Made by a program: the position numbers and the translations under genes
Shown: positions 8,404 through 16,046 of the stretch, piece after piece
Layout: every line of letters begins with the position of its first letter
Numbering within the stretch: the stretch's first letter is position 1
DNA from: JAABVD01 sp965204545
GTDB taxonomy: Bacteria; Verrucomicrobiota; Verrucomicrobiia; Opitutales; UBA2995
Direction: 5' to 3'
Assembly: GCA_965204545.1 (NCBI GenBank)
Contig: CBDBFA010000003.1
Location: 3,038,001 to 3,102,000, forward strand
DNA: 64,000 bases
Notes under the pieces: model-generated
The model's database searches: none
What the model saw: only the letters and a program-made list of their open reading frames with translations
What the model was told of the DNA's origin: nothing

Positions 8404-8796
8404 ATGAACACAAATTGGAAAAGAGACCCGGAAACATACGCCATCATCGGCGCGGCTATGGAGGTTCACCGGGAACTGGGCCACGGTTTTCTGGAATCTG
8501 TCTATCAGGATGCTCTCGAAATGGAGTTTAATTATCGGGGCATCTCCTTCACGCGAGAGGAGCAGGTTCCAATATATTACAAAGGCTCGACTCTTGGAAC
8601 ACCATATCGCGCTGATTTCATCTGCCACGGTTCGATCATCGTTGAGCTCAAGGCTGTCAAATCAATGACCGAGGTCGAGTTGGCGCAGGTGCTCCATTAT
8701 CTTAAAGCGACCGGGTTCCATCGCGCTTTATTGATCAATTTCGGGACACCGAAGCTCGAATACAAAAGAATCATCGATTCAATGAAAAATCTGTGA
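8404..8796 (+). CDS. GxxExxY family protein (PD-(D/E)XK_3)
   Basis: This 130-residue protein belongs to the GxxExxY family: the naming motif is in GHGFLESVYQDAL. YRADFICHGSIIVELKAVKSM shows the D-x(n)-E-x-K layout of the PD-(D/E)XK nuclease fold, and LLINFGTPKLEYKRII is the family's usual end. These proteins are very common as isolated genes in environmental Bacteroidota, Verrucomicrobiota and Deltaproteobacteria, often among repeats as here. No confirmed function is known to me. A DNA nuclease or repair role is only inferred from the fold. Confidence 0.93.
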   Translation: MNTNWKRDPETYAIIGAAMEVHRELGHGFLESVYQDALEMEFNYRGISFTREEQVPIYYKGSTLGTPYRADFICHGSIIVELKAVKSMTEVELAQVLHYLKATGFHRALLINFGTPKLEYKRIIDSMKNL

Positions 8797-9064
8797 AAAT
8801 CTGCGTCATCTGCGGTTAAGTTTCAGATGATGGGAGTAACCGCAGATTTCGCAGAGAGGCGCCGAGGGCGCCAATGAGGAATTAGGAATTAGGAATGAGG
8901 AATTAACCACGGATTTAGCAGATAGGAACGGATAAAGAGGGCAAAGGCCTGTGGCGGGAGGTGAAAGCTGCCGTGAGGCACCAAACCGTTGGGTTCGACC
9001 ACTATCTGCCGCATTTTTCGGGTTGCCTGGATTCTGATTTTTCCCAAGCTGCTTTTCTTCGAAC
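8797..9064. repeat. Repeat-bearing gap before the tRNA
   Basis: 8790-8835 repeats the AAAATCTGTGAAAATCTGCG word seen at about 6577. 8855-8910 holds GAGGCGCCGAGGGCGCCAAT and several AGGAATTAGGAATGAGGAAT units. 8940-9064 is unique and should hold the tRNA promoter. A minus-strand frame across the tRNA (GGFEPP type) is an artefact. Confidence 0.6.
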
Positions 9065-9154
9065 GGAGAGATGGCTGAGTGGTCGAAAGCAACGGTTTGC
9101 TAAATCGTCGAGGGTGAAAGTCCTCCGGGGGTTCGAATCCCCCTCTCTCCGCCA
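9065..9154 (+). tRNA. tRNA-Ser (anticodon GCU)
   Basis: The acceptor stem GGAGAGA (9065-9071) pairs perfectly with TCTCTCC (9144-9150). The D-arm is TGGCTGAGTGGTCGAAAGC. The anticodon loop carries GCT inside GGTTTGCTAAATC, reading AGC/AGU. A long class II variable arm (GTCGAGGGTGAAAGTCCTCC) and a TpsiC arm GGGGGTTCGAATCCCCC follow. The discriminator is G and the CCA end is encoded. The long variable arm and anticodon identify serine. Confidence 0.97.
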
Positions 9155-9259
9155 CTTTTGTTGGCAGGTAATTGTTGATGCCTCTAAATGGCGGGTTGGA
9201 AAACCCGTCCTCCTTCCACTTTGTGCCTCTGTGCCTTGGCGTCAGCCAATAATCCGTGG

Positions 9260-9305
9260 TTAATTCTTCAGAGGTTTTCGATCACGATCAGGATCAAGAT
9301 TCTAA
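9260..9305 (-). repeat. GATC-type repeat element, right part (split by MITE)
   Basis: Read on the minus strand this is TTAGAATCTTGATCCTGATC, GTGATCGAAAACCTCTGAAG, the same order as 14025-14082 and 18823-18892. Its left part continues at 9600-9607 and beyond, on the far side of the 278-bp insertion. Confidence 0.8.
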
Positions 9306-9313
9306 GAAATCTC
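9306..9313. repeat. Target-site duplication, left copy
   Basis: GAAATCTC, identical to 9592-9599. The uninterrupted target is present at 14034-14041 (reverse complement). Confidence 0.85.
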
Positions 9314-9591
9314 GTAACTACTCAGATGGTTTTTTGGCTGACAATGACGAACGGCAGAGCAGGGATGCTCTTGCCCTACCACGCTTGAATTTATTGGTAG
9401 GGGGACTGCGTCTTGGCAGCGCCGCTTTTGAATCTTTATCATTCAATAGGTAAGAACTCCCATTTTTTGAGGACTTAAGAACAGCGTTCCAAAAAAATAC
9501 CCGCCGACCGTGGGTATTCAAAAGTCATCGCAACCAACTCGGCGCAGGTAGACGCCGGATACGAATCCTCAATGAGGTCCTGAGTAGTTAC
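9314..9591. mobile_element. 278-bp MITE-like element, IS66-type ends
   Basis: The element has perfect 12-bp terminal inverted repeats, GTAACTACTCAG (9314-9325) and CTGAGTAGTTAC (9580-9591), flanked by a perfect 8-bp direct repeat GAAATCTC. Ends beginning 5'-GTAA and 8-bp duplications are characteristic of the IS66 family, which suggests mobilisation by such a transposase. It encodes no protein. Inside at 9353-9381 is a GCAGAGCAGGGATGCTCTTG hairpin word that recurs at 34757-34787. It interrupts an older GATC-type repeat, and two uninterrupted copies in this window show the empty site. Confidence 0.82.
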
Positions 9592-9599
9592 GAAATCTC
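9592..9599. repeat. Target-site duplication, right copy
   Basis: GAAATCTC, identical to 9306-9313. It is followed by AGCATCTCTTATAATTCC, the remaining part of the interrupted repeat. Confidence 0.85.
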
Positions 9600-9637
9600 A
9601 GCATCTCTTATAATTCCTCATTCCTAATTGGCGCGCC

Positions 9638-10672
9638 TTATAGGGAGCGCTTTCTGATGAGGATGATGAAGAATATCCCTCCCAGGATGCTGGTTATTAT
9701 ACCGATAGGGATTTCCTGTCCGGAGCGGGCGGTGCGGGCGGTCAGGTCGGCCAGAAGGAGGAGAATGCCCCCGGCGCAGATACTGGCCGGGATCACTTGC
9801 TTGTGGTTGGCCCCGAGCAGCATGCGCACGATATGTGGGACCATTAATCCGACAAAGGCAATGATGCCGCACAGGGCTACGGTGGCGGAGGCCAGCAAAG
9901 TCGCGATTACCAGGAGCAGGAGGCGTGTCCGTTCCAGCGAGACGCCCAGGTGTTGGGCCGTGTGGTCTCCCAGGGCCAACAGATTCAGTTCCCGGTGGTA
10001 TAACCAGGCCGCGCCCACGCCTGCCAGGGAGTAGGGGGTCAACAAGGCAACCTGTTCCCAACCGAAAAAGGACAAGCTGCCCATCATCCAGCCCATGAGA
10101 GAGCGAATTTGCTGCAACTCGTAATTCAGCAATAGGAAGGTAGTGATCGATTGCAGGACCCCGCCGATGGCTATGCCCGTGAGCAGAAGGGTGGTCATGG
10201 CTATGCGCCCGCCTCGGCGGGAGAGGTTGTAGACGATCAAGGAGACGCCAATCCCCCCGCAAAATGCGCTCAAGGTTGTGGCGTTGCCGGACCATCCGGT
10301 GAGGGAATACCCCAGGGCGACACTGACCACGGCCGCGAAGGCGGAGCCGGAAGAAATGCCGATGAGGAAGGGTTCTGCCAGCGGATTTCGAAAGAGGGTC
10401 TGTATCAGGGCGCCCGAAACGGCCAGACTGCCGCCGACCAGGATGGCTCCCAAGACTCGCGGAATCCGCAGGTTCCAGACGATTACCGTTTCCGGGCTCA
10501 TCGGTCCCTCTATCAACCCCGCCTTGAGAGCCAGGGATTTCACGATCACCCAAGGATGAATGATTCCATGAGGTCCCAGGGTCGTGGCCGCCAGCGCTAT
10601 GGCCGCCAGCGCCGCCGCCAGCAGCGTTATGGTAAGGAGAGGGGAGGGGAATATGACGGTTTTTGCCCTCAT
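9638..10672 (-). CDS. btuC: FecCD/BtuC-type ABC transporter permease
   Basis: This 344-residue polytopic protein is the permease of a type II (vitamin B12/siderophore) importer. It shows about ten hydrophobic helices and the FecCD hallmarks: NLRIPRVLGAILVGGSLAVS near residue 67, the PLAEPFLIGISSGSAFAA region, GIIAFVGLMVPHIVRMLLG near 255 (the coupling region to the ATPase) and a helix rich in DLTARTARSGQEIPIGIITS near the end. Its ATG overlaps the stop of the ATPase gene by four bases. With the two upstream genes it forms a complete BtuF-D-C order. The substrate may be cobalamin, judged mainly from the binding protein. Confidence 0.92.
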   Translation of the reverse strand: MRAKTVIFPSPLLTITLLAAALAAIALAATTLGPHGIIHPWVIVKSLALKAGLIEGPMSPETVIVWNLRIPRVLGAILVGGSLAVSGALIQTLFRNPLAEPFLIGISSGSAFAAVVSVALGYSLTGWSGNATTLSAFCGGIGVSLIVYNLSRRGGRIAMTTLLLTGIAIGGVLQSITTFLLLNYELQQIRSLMGWMMGSLSFFGWEQVALLTPYSLAGVGAAWLYHRELNLLALGDHTAQHLGVSLERTRLLLLVIATLLASATVALCGIIAFVGLMVPHIVRMLLGANHKQVIPASICAGGILLLLADLTARTARSGQEIPIGIITSILGGIFFIILIRKRSL

Positions 10673-11547
10673 CGATCTTTGGCCGGATAGACGATGTAGG
10701 GCCGGCCGCTTTGGGGATGGTTCCGCAGGATGAAATCCTCCTCGAAGGCCTCATCCAGGTGTGCCTTCAGACCGGGTTGATCGGGGTTGCCGTCGGCCAG
10801 AATTCTACCTTCCTTCAACAGGATGAGACGCGGGCAATACTGTAGCGTCAGGTTGATGTCGTGAGATATGCAGACGATGGTCTTGCCAGCTTCTTCATTG
10901 AGGCGTAGCAGGAGGTGGAAACTCTCGATCTGATATTTGACGTCCAGGTGGGAGGTGGGCTCATCGAGGAACAGGGCTCGGGTTTCCTGAGCCAAAGCGC
11001 GGGCCAGGAACACGCGTTGCCTTTCCCCGCTGCTTAGTTGGTGGAGCGTTCTGTCCTCATACCCGGTCAGTCGGGTAGCCTGCAAGGCCCGCCGCACAGC
11101 CTTCCGGTCCGCTTCAGCGAGTCCCTGAAAGCGTTTCAGGTAGGGAAACCGCCCCATCTCCACCAATTCAGCTACGGAGAAGGGGAAGGCGGGCTCTTCC
11201 TCCGATTCCACCACGGCAAATTCCCGGGCCAGCACTTTGCGGGAAAAGGCGGAGAGGGGTCGTTGGCCCAATCTTATACTTCCCTTGGCCGGGACGATTA
11301 TCCCGGTCAGGCAATGCATCAAGGTGCTTTTCCCCGAGCCGTTCGGGCCAATGAGCCCGATAAAATCCCCTTTGCCGATCCTCAGGTTCAGGCCCCGCAG
11401 GACCATTTTCCTGCCATACCCCGCCCAGAGGTTTTCCGTTTCAATGGCGGCCCCTTCTGTGCCTGAACCGCGCTTCGCATGGCGGGGGGCCGCATTTTCG
11501 CGGGCTTGAATGTCCGCGTTCCTTTGGTCTGCAGGATCACCTTTCAT
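10669..11547 (-). CDS. btuD: BtuD/FecE-type ABC transporter ATPase
   Basis: This 292-residue cytoplasmic ATPase drives the adjoining permease. Walker A is GPNGSGKST (67-75), the signature is LSSGERQRV (171-179), Walker B is ALFLDEPT (191-198), and the switch histidine follows in VCISHDINL. The first 33 residues (QRNADIQARENAAPRHAKRG) are an unusual hydrophilic extension, and the ATP-binding fold begins near IETENLWAGYG, so the true start could be later, although no good ATG lies there. It overlaps the binding-protein gene by 11 bases and the permease gene by four, indicating one transcript. Confidence 0.92.
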   Translation of the reverse strand: MKGDPADQRNADIQARENAAPRHAKRGSGTEGAAIETENLWAGYGRKMVLRGLNLRIGKGDFIGLIGPNGSGKSTLMHCLTGIIVPAKGSIRLGQRPLSAFSRKVLAREFAVVESEEEPAFPFSVAELVEMGRFPYLKRFQGLAEADRKAVRRALQATRLTGYEDRTLHQLSSGERQRVFLARALAQETRALFLDEPTSHLDVKYQIESFHLLLRLNEEAGKTIVCISHDINLTLQYCPRLILLKEGRILADGNPDQPGLKAHLDEAFEEDFILRNHPQSGRPYIVYPAKDR

Positions 11548-12526
11548 CCTTCAGGTTTAAATGGATCAATTCGGGAGGGGCATCAAATATATCCGGTTGA
11601 AGGGCGGCGGCTATCTGGTCCAAGGCGGAAACGATGCGCGGCCCGGCCACGGCGAGGGTGTCGCCGTCGAGCAGGTAAATGCGGTTGTTTTTGACCGCAT
11701 CCAGAAGTCCCCAGATGGGGTCTTGCGGCAGATGCCGGATCTTCTTCATCAATTCCTCCGGGTTTCCTCCTTCGCTCGAAACCAATAGAACCTCGGGTTG
11801 CTTGGCCAGAACGGACTCCAGTGAGAGCATGGGCCAGGGCGATGGGCTGTCGGCCGCCAGGTTTTGCCCCCCGGCCGCTTCGATCAATTCGTGGACAAAG
11901 GTGTCGGCTCCGCAACTGTAGAGCGGTTCCAGGGAATAGAGAAGGAGGGTCCGGATGGGTTTGTCCCGGCCCCGATCCCGGCTTTGGGCCGCAATGGATC
12001 GACGCTTCTCGTCCAGCTGGCGGATCAGGTTTTGCACGTCCTCTTCGCAGTCGATTATCTTTCCCAGCAGGGACAGGTCCCGGACGATGGTTGCCCAATT
12101 GGAATGGTCGAAAGTGACCACCTCGAGTTGTAAGGATTCCAGGTGATCGACCTGTTCCTCTCTGAGAAAGGGCCCGGCCAGGATGACGTCCGGTGCGAGA
12201 GTCAGAATGGATTCGACGACCGGGTTTTCCGGGCCGCCGACCACGGCGATGGACTGGGTTTCCGGGGGATACCGGCACCAATGGGTGCGGCCTACCAGAC
12301 GGTGGCCTTGGTCGATTTCGAAGAGGTATTCGGTCAGACTGGGGAGCAATGAGACGATGCGGCCGGCCGGTTTGTCCAGTGCGACGGTTCGCCCGCGTGC
12401 GTCCTCCAGGGCAGCCCTTTCCGCTGGCCCTGGCCGGGGGGATTCCGCGCAACCGACCTCCGGAATCAATACGAGGAGGAGTAGACTGAACAGAAGTACT
12501 GGAGAACGGGGAGAAAAATTAACCAC
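11537..12526 (-). CDS. btuF: BtuF-like periplasmic cobalamin/metal-chelate binding protein
   Basis: This is the substrate-binding protein of the BtuCD-type importer. RIVSLLPSLTEYLFEIDQGHRL opens the BtuF fold, and VGRTHWCRYPPE closely matches the VGxxxxCDYP motif of cobalamin binders. A hydrophobic leader (SPVLLFSLLLLVLIPEVGC) precedes it, with a possible lipobox Cys. No ATG lies before this leader. The frame runs on upstream only through repeat sequence (ACCACAGAGG and GATCGTGATC words, translated as RSRSRS). I place the start at a GTG (12526) that itself lies in a repeat word, with low certainty. The gene's native 5' end seems to have been replaced. The cobalamin assignment is a family inference, and no riboswitch is visible. 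Confidence 0.82.
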   Translation of the reverse strand: MVNFSPRSPVLLFSLLLLVLIPEVGCAESPRPGPAERAALEDARGRTVALDKPAGRIVSLLPSLTEYLFEIDQGHRLVGRTHWCRYPPETQSIAVVGGPENPVVESILTLAPDVILAGPFLREEQVDHLESLQLEVVTFDHSNWATIVRDLSLLGKIIDCEEDVQNLIRQLDEKRRSIAAQSRDRGRDKPIRTLLLYSLEPLYSCGADTFVHELIEAAGGQNLAADSPSPWPMLSLESVLAKQPEVLLVSSEGGNPEELMKKIRHLPQDPIWGLLDAVKNNRIYLLDGDTLAVAGPRIVSALDQIAAALQPDIFDAPPELIHLNLKDER

Positions 12527-12895
12527 AGAGGACACAGAAGCGCCCAAGGGCGCGAAGGAAGAAGGATGAAGGAAGAAGGAAGAAGGAGGAAGGGAATGAA
12601 GGTTGAAGATTGATCGTGATCGTGATCGTGATCGATGGAAGGGAAAGAATTGAACATGGATGGACAGGATAAAAGGCGCCGGGGGCGCGAAGGATGAAGG
12701 AAGAAGGGAATATTTAATTTTTAGGCTCGATGAACGGTTCAGGATGTTTCGGCAAGAAAGAGGAATCTCGCGAAGCTCGCCGAGAACCCAAAGAAAAGGA
12801 AGATCCAGCATCCAGAATCTAGTATCCAGAATCCAGAAACCCGCACCAGCACTCGACCTCCGTTCGCTCGCTACGAATTTTGTGAGAAATGCGGG
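12527..12895. repeat. Repeat-filled gap, GATCGT tandem at 12612-12634
   Basis: It contains ACCACAGAGGACACAGAAGC, GCCCAAGGGCGC, several GAAGGATGAAGGAAGAAGG units, a run of GATCGT hexamers at 12612-12634, another GGCGCC word and two ATCCAGAATC/TATCCAGAATCC units. It separates the btu operon from the upstream co-directional membrane gene. I see no convincing promoter. Confidence 0.75.
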
Positions 12896-13903
12896 TTAAT
12901 CCTCGAACCTGCCGCGATTGAACTCGGTGAGCAGGGTGGTGAGGGAGTGGGTTGCCAGGAACAACCCCGGGGGAATGAGGCAGTTCATGACGGCTTCGTC
13001 AAAAGAGCTGCCCTGGTAGAGTTGCATTCCCAACCAGAAAGCCATCAGAATCAGGCTGATGAAGACCAGGGTTTTGGTTTTTTGGAAAAGGTCCAACAGG
13101 TTTTGGATCGGATAGACTACCTTGGTCACCTTTCCCCTCTTTGCAGGCATGAAGATGGTGAGACGCTGCAAATGGCGGGAGGAGTGCAGGATGAGAAAGT
13201 AAAAGGTGAGGCCGATGACCGGTGTTACCCAGGCAAATAACAGCAAGAGGACCCCGGACTCCAGGAGGTGCCCCAAAAGATCGGCCGGAGAGCGGTGTCC
13301 TTCAATGAAGCGGGATACGAACAGGGCCATCAATTCCAAGACTACGGCAACCACCAACAGGGGAAGGGCAAAGGCGTACAGGCCCATTAAAATGTTGCTG
13401 TGGCTGAGCCCGAACAGGTTCAGGACGAAGTTTTGCACCTCCAGGGGTTGAAAAAACACGGGGGCCAGGACCACGAGCATCCCTCTCCCAATCGAGCCTA
13501 TCAACCAGGAAGGACGGGCATTACGGTATAAGTAAAACGTATCCATGCTCCCCCAGTGCCAAATGACGAGGGCGGTGAGAAGGGCCAGGAAAAAGTCGGG
13601 TGACAGTCGCCAAATGCCGAGCATACACGTTGCCGCTATCAGGTGGACCAGCAGGATAACGGCCCAGTAGGTGGGGCGTTTTTCCCAATGAGGGATCAGA
13701 ATCCACGCCGGCAGGTGAAGATCGGGAACAAGATGAGGAAGAATAAACAGGCATATCCCGATGAGCAGGAATACGGCGTCTGCCCGGGCCAGATTCGGAC
13801 TCAACCAAAAGTCGAATACCCAGATCAGGATTAACACCGACCACAAGCCTCGCCGATCCCAAATGGCCTTGCCGATAGTGTTGAAAGGTTGGAGGTTAAG
13901 CAT
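12896..13903 (-). CDS. Brp/Blh-like membrane protein (possible beta-carotene 15,15'-dioxygenase)
   Basis: This 335-residue protein has about eight membrane segments. Histidine-bearing helix ends resemble the Brp/Blh family that cleaves beta-carotene to retinal: FILPHLVPDLHLP (compare PHGALDH), IWHWGSMDTFYLYR (compare HFG-x-x-D), FYFLILHSSRHLQRL (compare HSPRH) and a C-terminal LFLATHSLTTLL. These four His clusters are where the family's iron ligands lie. The matches are partial, so this could be a relative with another substrate. No rhodopsin or carotenoid gene lies nearby. An UbiA-type prenyltransferase about 2 kb away is the only isoprenoid-related neighbour. Confidence 0.5.
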   Translation of the reverse strand: MLNLQPFNTIGKAIWDRRGLWSVLILIWVFDFWLSPNLARADAVFLLIGICLFILPHLVPDLHLPAWILIPHWEKRPTYWAVILLVHLIAATCMLGIWRLSPDFFLALLTALVIWHWGSMDTFYLYRNARPSWLIGSIGRGMLVVLAPVFFQPLEVQNFVLNLFGLSHSNILMGLYAFALPLLVVAVVLELMALFVSRFIEGHRSPADLLGHLLESGVLLLLFAWVTPVIGLTFYFLILHSSRHLQRLTIFMPAKRGKVTKVVYPIQNLLDLFQKTKTLVFISLILMAFWLGMQLYQGSSFDEAVMNCLIPPGLFLATHSLTTLLTEFNRGRFED

Positions 13904-14024
13904 CCCGAAAGGTTAAAGATTATAAATCGGTGGGCGGGTTGTATCCTATTTGGTTTTTTGTTCCAAACAAATAAATGAGGCGCGCCAAGGCGCGCCAATT
14001 AGGAATGGGGAATGAGGAATTATA

Positions 14025-14082
14025 AGAGATGCTGAGATTTCATAGAATCTTGATCGTGATCGAAAATCCCTGAGGAATTGAC
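14025..14082 (+). repeat. GATC-type repeat element, intact copy (empty MITE site)
   Basis: AGAGATGCTGAGATTTC, ATAGAATCTTGATCGTGATC, GAAAATCCCTGAGGAATTG. It contains one TGATCG unit pair. GAGATTTC at 14034-14041 is the uninterrupted target of the element at 9314-9591. Confidence 0.8.
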
Positions 14083-14279
14083 TACGGATCCCGCGGATAG
14101 GGAAATAGTCACAAGAAGCACAAAAGTCTCAAAGGATATGATATGCTGAGATGCTGAGATGCCGAGAGGGGGGAAGAAAGGCAGAAGGCTGAATTTGGAT
14201 TTAGGAAGGATGTAGGAGAAAGGAGGGCGGACTTTCCAGTCCGCCACGTCGGGAGGCGGGTCGGCCGCGGCCTTTAATA

Positions 14280-14342
14280 GGCGGGTTGGAAAACCCGCCC
14301 TCCGTTGAAGATAGTGGTGTCGGGTTGGAAAACCCGCCCTCC
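14280..14342 (-). repeat. Two tandem hairpin words
   Basis: GGCGGGTTGGAAAACCCGCC at 14280-14299 and a second, slightly shortened copy at 14321-14340, each followed by CTCC. They are reverse-orientation copies of the word at 1886, 3365 and 6442. Confidence 0.8.
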
Positions 14343-14372
14343 ATTGAAATACAATTGAAAATGGCGGGTTGG

Positions 14373-15107
14373 TCAGGATGGGTTATCCGGTTTCTGGAAA
14401 ACCAGGATATGTTGCCATGGCAGGATGCCGATCGTTTCGACGTATTCCAGGTTGTGCACCTCCATTTCCCGCTTGACCTGTTTTTCGGTCATTTTGTGCA
14501 GCCGCTTGATCGGGACGGCGGGGTCTTCCGCGCGGTATTCCACCGCTACCAACCATCCGCCCGGTTTCAAACCGTCCACAATCTTTGCCGTCATTTCGTA
14601 GGGATGACTGAACTCGTGATAAACGTCGACCATCAGGACCAGGTCGACTCCTGACGGAGGCAAACGGGGATCGGTGATGGAGCCGAGTATCGGCTCGACT
14701 CGATGGTCCACTCCCCGTGTTTCCATGTTTTTCGTTAGGATTTCCAGCATCTCCGGCTGAATATCCACGGCGAGAACTTTCCCGGTTTTACCTACCCGTT
14801 GGGCCATCCTCCAGGCGAAGTACCCACTGCCCGCTCCGATGTCCGCTACGACGTCTCCCTCCTCGATGGGGAGGGAATCGAGCAAAAGATCCGTTCTTTC
14901 TTCCAATTCGCGTTCCGGTCGCTCCAGCCAGGATGCGCCCCGGTGACCCATGACATGCGAGATTTCTCGACCGAGATAAAATTTGCCGATGCCATCCGGA
15001 TTCGCTTCCTTGAGCTGTTCGTAGAGCGGGTCGGGCGGCGGCACGACCTGGGACCAGCCCCAAAGTATGCTGGTCAGGAACAAGGATACTGCGCAGATTT
15101 TCCACAT
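14373..15107 (-). CDS. Exported class I SAM-dependent methyltransferase
   Basis: This 244-residue protein has a Rossmann methyltransferase core: VVADIGAGSGYFAWRMA is motif I, VLAVDIQPEML follows, and VDLVLMVDVYHEFSHP and LKPGGWLVAVEYR are the post-I to III motifs. I start at 15107 because AAGGAAG lies just upstream and the protein then begins MWKICAVSLFLTSILWGWSQ, a clear signal peptide. PDPLYEQLKEANPDGIGKFY and GREISHVMGHRGASWLERPE are seen in exported methyltransferases of planctomycetes and verrucomicrobia. A secreted SAM-dependent enzyme is odd because SAM is cytoplasmic. The substrate is unknown. Confidence 0.87.
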   Translation of the reverse strand: MWKICAVSLFLTSILWGWSQVVPPPDPLYEQLKEANPDGIGKFYLGREISHVMGHRGASWLERPERELEERTDLLLDSLPIEEGDVVADIGAGSGYFAWRMAQRVGKTGKVLAVDIQPEMLEILTKNMETRGVDHRVEPILGSITDPRLPPSGVDLVLMVDVYHEFSHPYEMTAKIVDGLKPGGWLVAVEYRAEDPAVPIKRLHKMTEKQVKREMEVHNLEYVETIGILPWQHILVFQKPDNPS

Positions 15108-15189
15108 GCTTCCTTTGAAACGTAGAAAACGGTATCTGCCAACCGGGAAAAGGGATTTTCCCAATTCCGAATCGGCCCGGTAGCTTTGC

Positions 15190-15462
15190 TTAACAGTTTG
15201 TCGGACTTAAAAACAACAGGGAGACGAAGGCGCAAGTTACGGCATCGCGGGGACGCGATAGCCCTACCATTTCGGGTTCCGTAAAAAGGGGTCAAACGCA
15301 AAATGTTAACATCGTTCTCTAGTTTCACCTGAAAGTCTGAATCGAACCAATCAGATGTTAACATTTTGCGTTTGACCCCTTTTTACTTCGCAAGTTACGG
15401 CTCCATAACGCCCCGGAGGAGGATTTCAGAAAACAGGGAGGTCAACCCCGACAGACTGTTAA
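15190..15462. repeat. Nested inverted-repeat structure
   Basis: Outer arms TTAACAGTTTGTCGG (15190-15204) and CCGACAGACTGTTAA (15448-15462) differ at one position. Inside them CGCAAGTTACGGC occurs twice in direct orientation (15231-15243 and 15389-15401), and at the centre is the perfect inverted repeat at 15281-15386. No protein is encoded. The layout suggests one small element inserted within another, or a palindromic REP-type unit. Confidence 0.7.
15281..15386. repeat. Perfect 33-bp inverted repeat with 40-bp loop
   Basis: The left arm is 15281-15313 (starting GTAAAAAGGGGTCAAACGC) and the right arm 15354-15386 is its exact reverse complement. The loop is 15314-15353. The GGGGTCA core is shared with elements at 3163 and 45490. 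I see no target duplication at the borders. Confidence 0.9.
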
Positions 15463-16046
15463 CCCTCTCAGGGCGTCCCGCCTCACCTCGGTGGACCTAC
15501 ACCCGTATTTAACAGAAAAAGAGTGCGGCGCAACTTTTTCTCAGGTCGGTGAAATAAAATGGAACCCATTGCATCTTATGGTGTATCCACAGTTTACATG
15601 GTTAGAGAGTTACCGAGTGGATTGTCTCCATTGCGGAAAGATGGTGTCTCGCCGACACATTATAGGGCTCCAGGATTGTAGGTTCCTGGAGCCTGTTTTT
15701 TGGTTTCAAAACATCGCCGCTTTGCGGCTGGATGCCGTGATAATTGGAACCACAAAAGACTCAAAAGGGCAGGGGAAATTAACCACAGAGGCCACAGAGA
15801 GGCGCGCCAATGAGGAATTAGGAATTAGGAATTGGGGAGAAAAGGCTGAAGGTGCTGAGATTAATCGTGATCGTGATCTTGATCGTGATCGAAAAAGAGA
15901 CCAATTAGCCACAAAACGCACAAAAACACAAAATTCCTCATCCGCGCGCCTCCCCCCTTCTCCCTTTTCAGCCTTCATCCTTTCCCCCCTCTGTGCTCTC
16001 TGTGGCCTCTGTGGTTGATTTTCCTTCTCCCTGATCCAACAGAGTA
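15463..16046. repeat. Non-coding region with repeat words
   Basis: 15463-15760 is unique sequence in which I see no gene. 15778-15840 holds ACCACAGAGGCCACAGAGAG and TAGGAATTAGGAATTGGGG. 15863-15891 is a GATCGT tandem. 15900-15940 holds CCACAAAACGCACAAAAACA. 15950-16015 holds CTCTGTGCTCTCTGTGGCC. A frame at 15491-16018 mostly translates these words and is not a gene. Confidence 0.7.

Larger units (their letters stand above)
13904..14372. repeat. Repeat-filled gap with hairpins and GATC element
   Basis: 13978-14025 has GGCGCGCCAAGGCGCGCC and AGGAATGGGGAATGAGGAAT. 14025-14082 is a full, uninterrupted GATC-type element. 14222-14245, 14280-14303 and 14321-14342 are three hairpin words in alternating orientation, and a fourth degenerate copy at about 14363 runs into the stop of the methyltransferase gene. 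No gene is seen. Confidence 0.8.

Noticed and set aside
8889..9155. Minus-strand frame starting MAERGGFEPPEDFHP
   Set aside because: It is the reverse translation of tRNA-Ser. The GGFEPP text is a well-known artefact of serine tRNA genes.
9624..10754. Long minus-strand frame overlapping the permease in another phase
   Set aside because: Its text is low-complexity and proline/arginine-rich. The permease frame has full family motifs and overlaps its neighbours properly.
12612..12634. GATCGT tandem as a possible CRISPR or iteron origin
   Set aside because: Units are only six bases with no spacers, and similar runs occur in many gaps with no dnaA or rep gene nearby.
12527..12811. 95-residue N-terminal extension of the BtuF-like protein
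   Set aside because: It is made of repeat words (RSRSRS, PSSFFLHPSSFAP). The leader and mature protein begin after it.
15491..16018. Plus-strand 175-codon frame
   Set aside because: Its second half is translated repeat words (RDRDLDRDR from GATC runs, LCALCGLCG from CTCTGTGG words). The first half has no recognisable feature.
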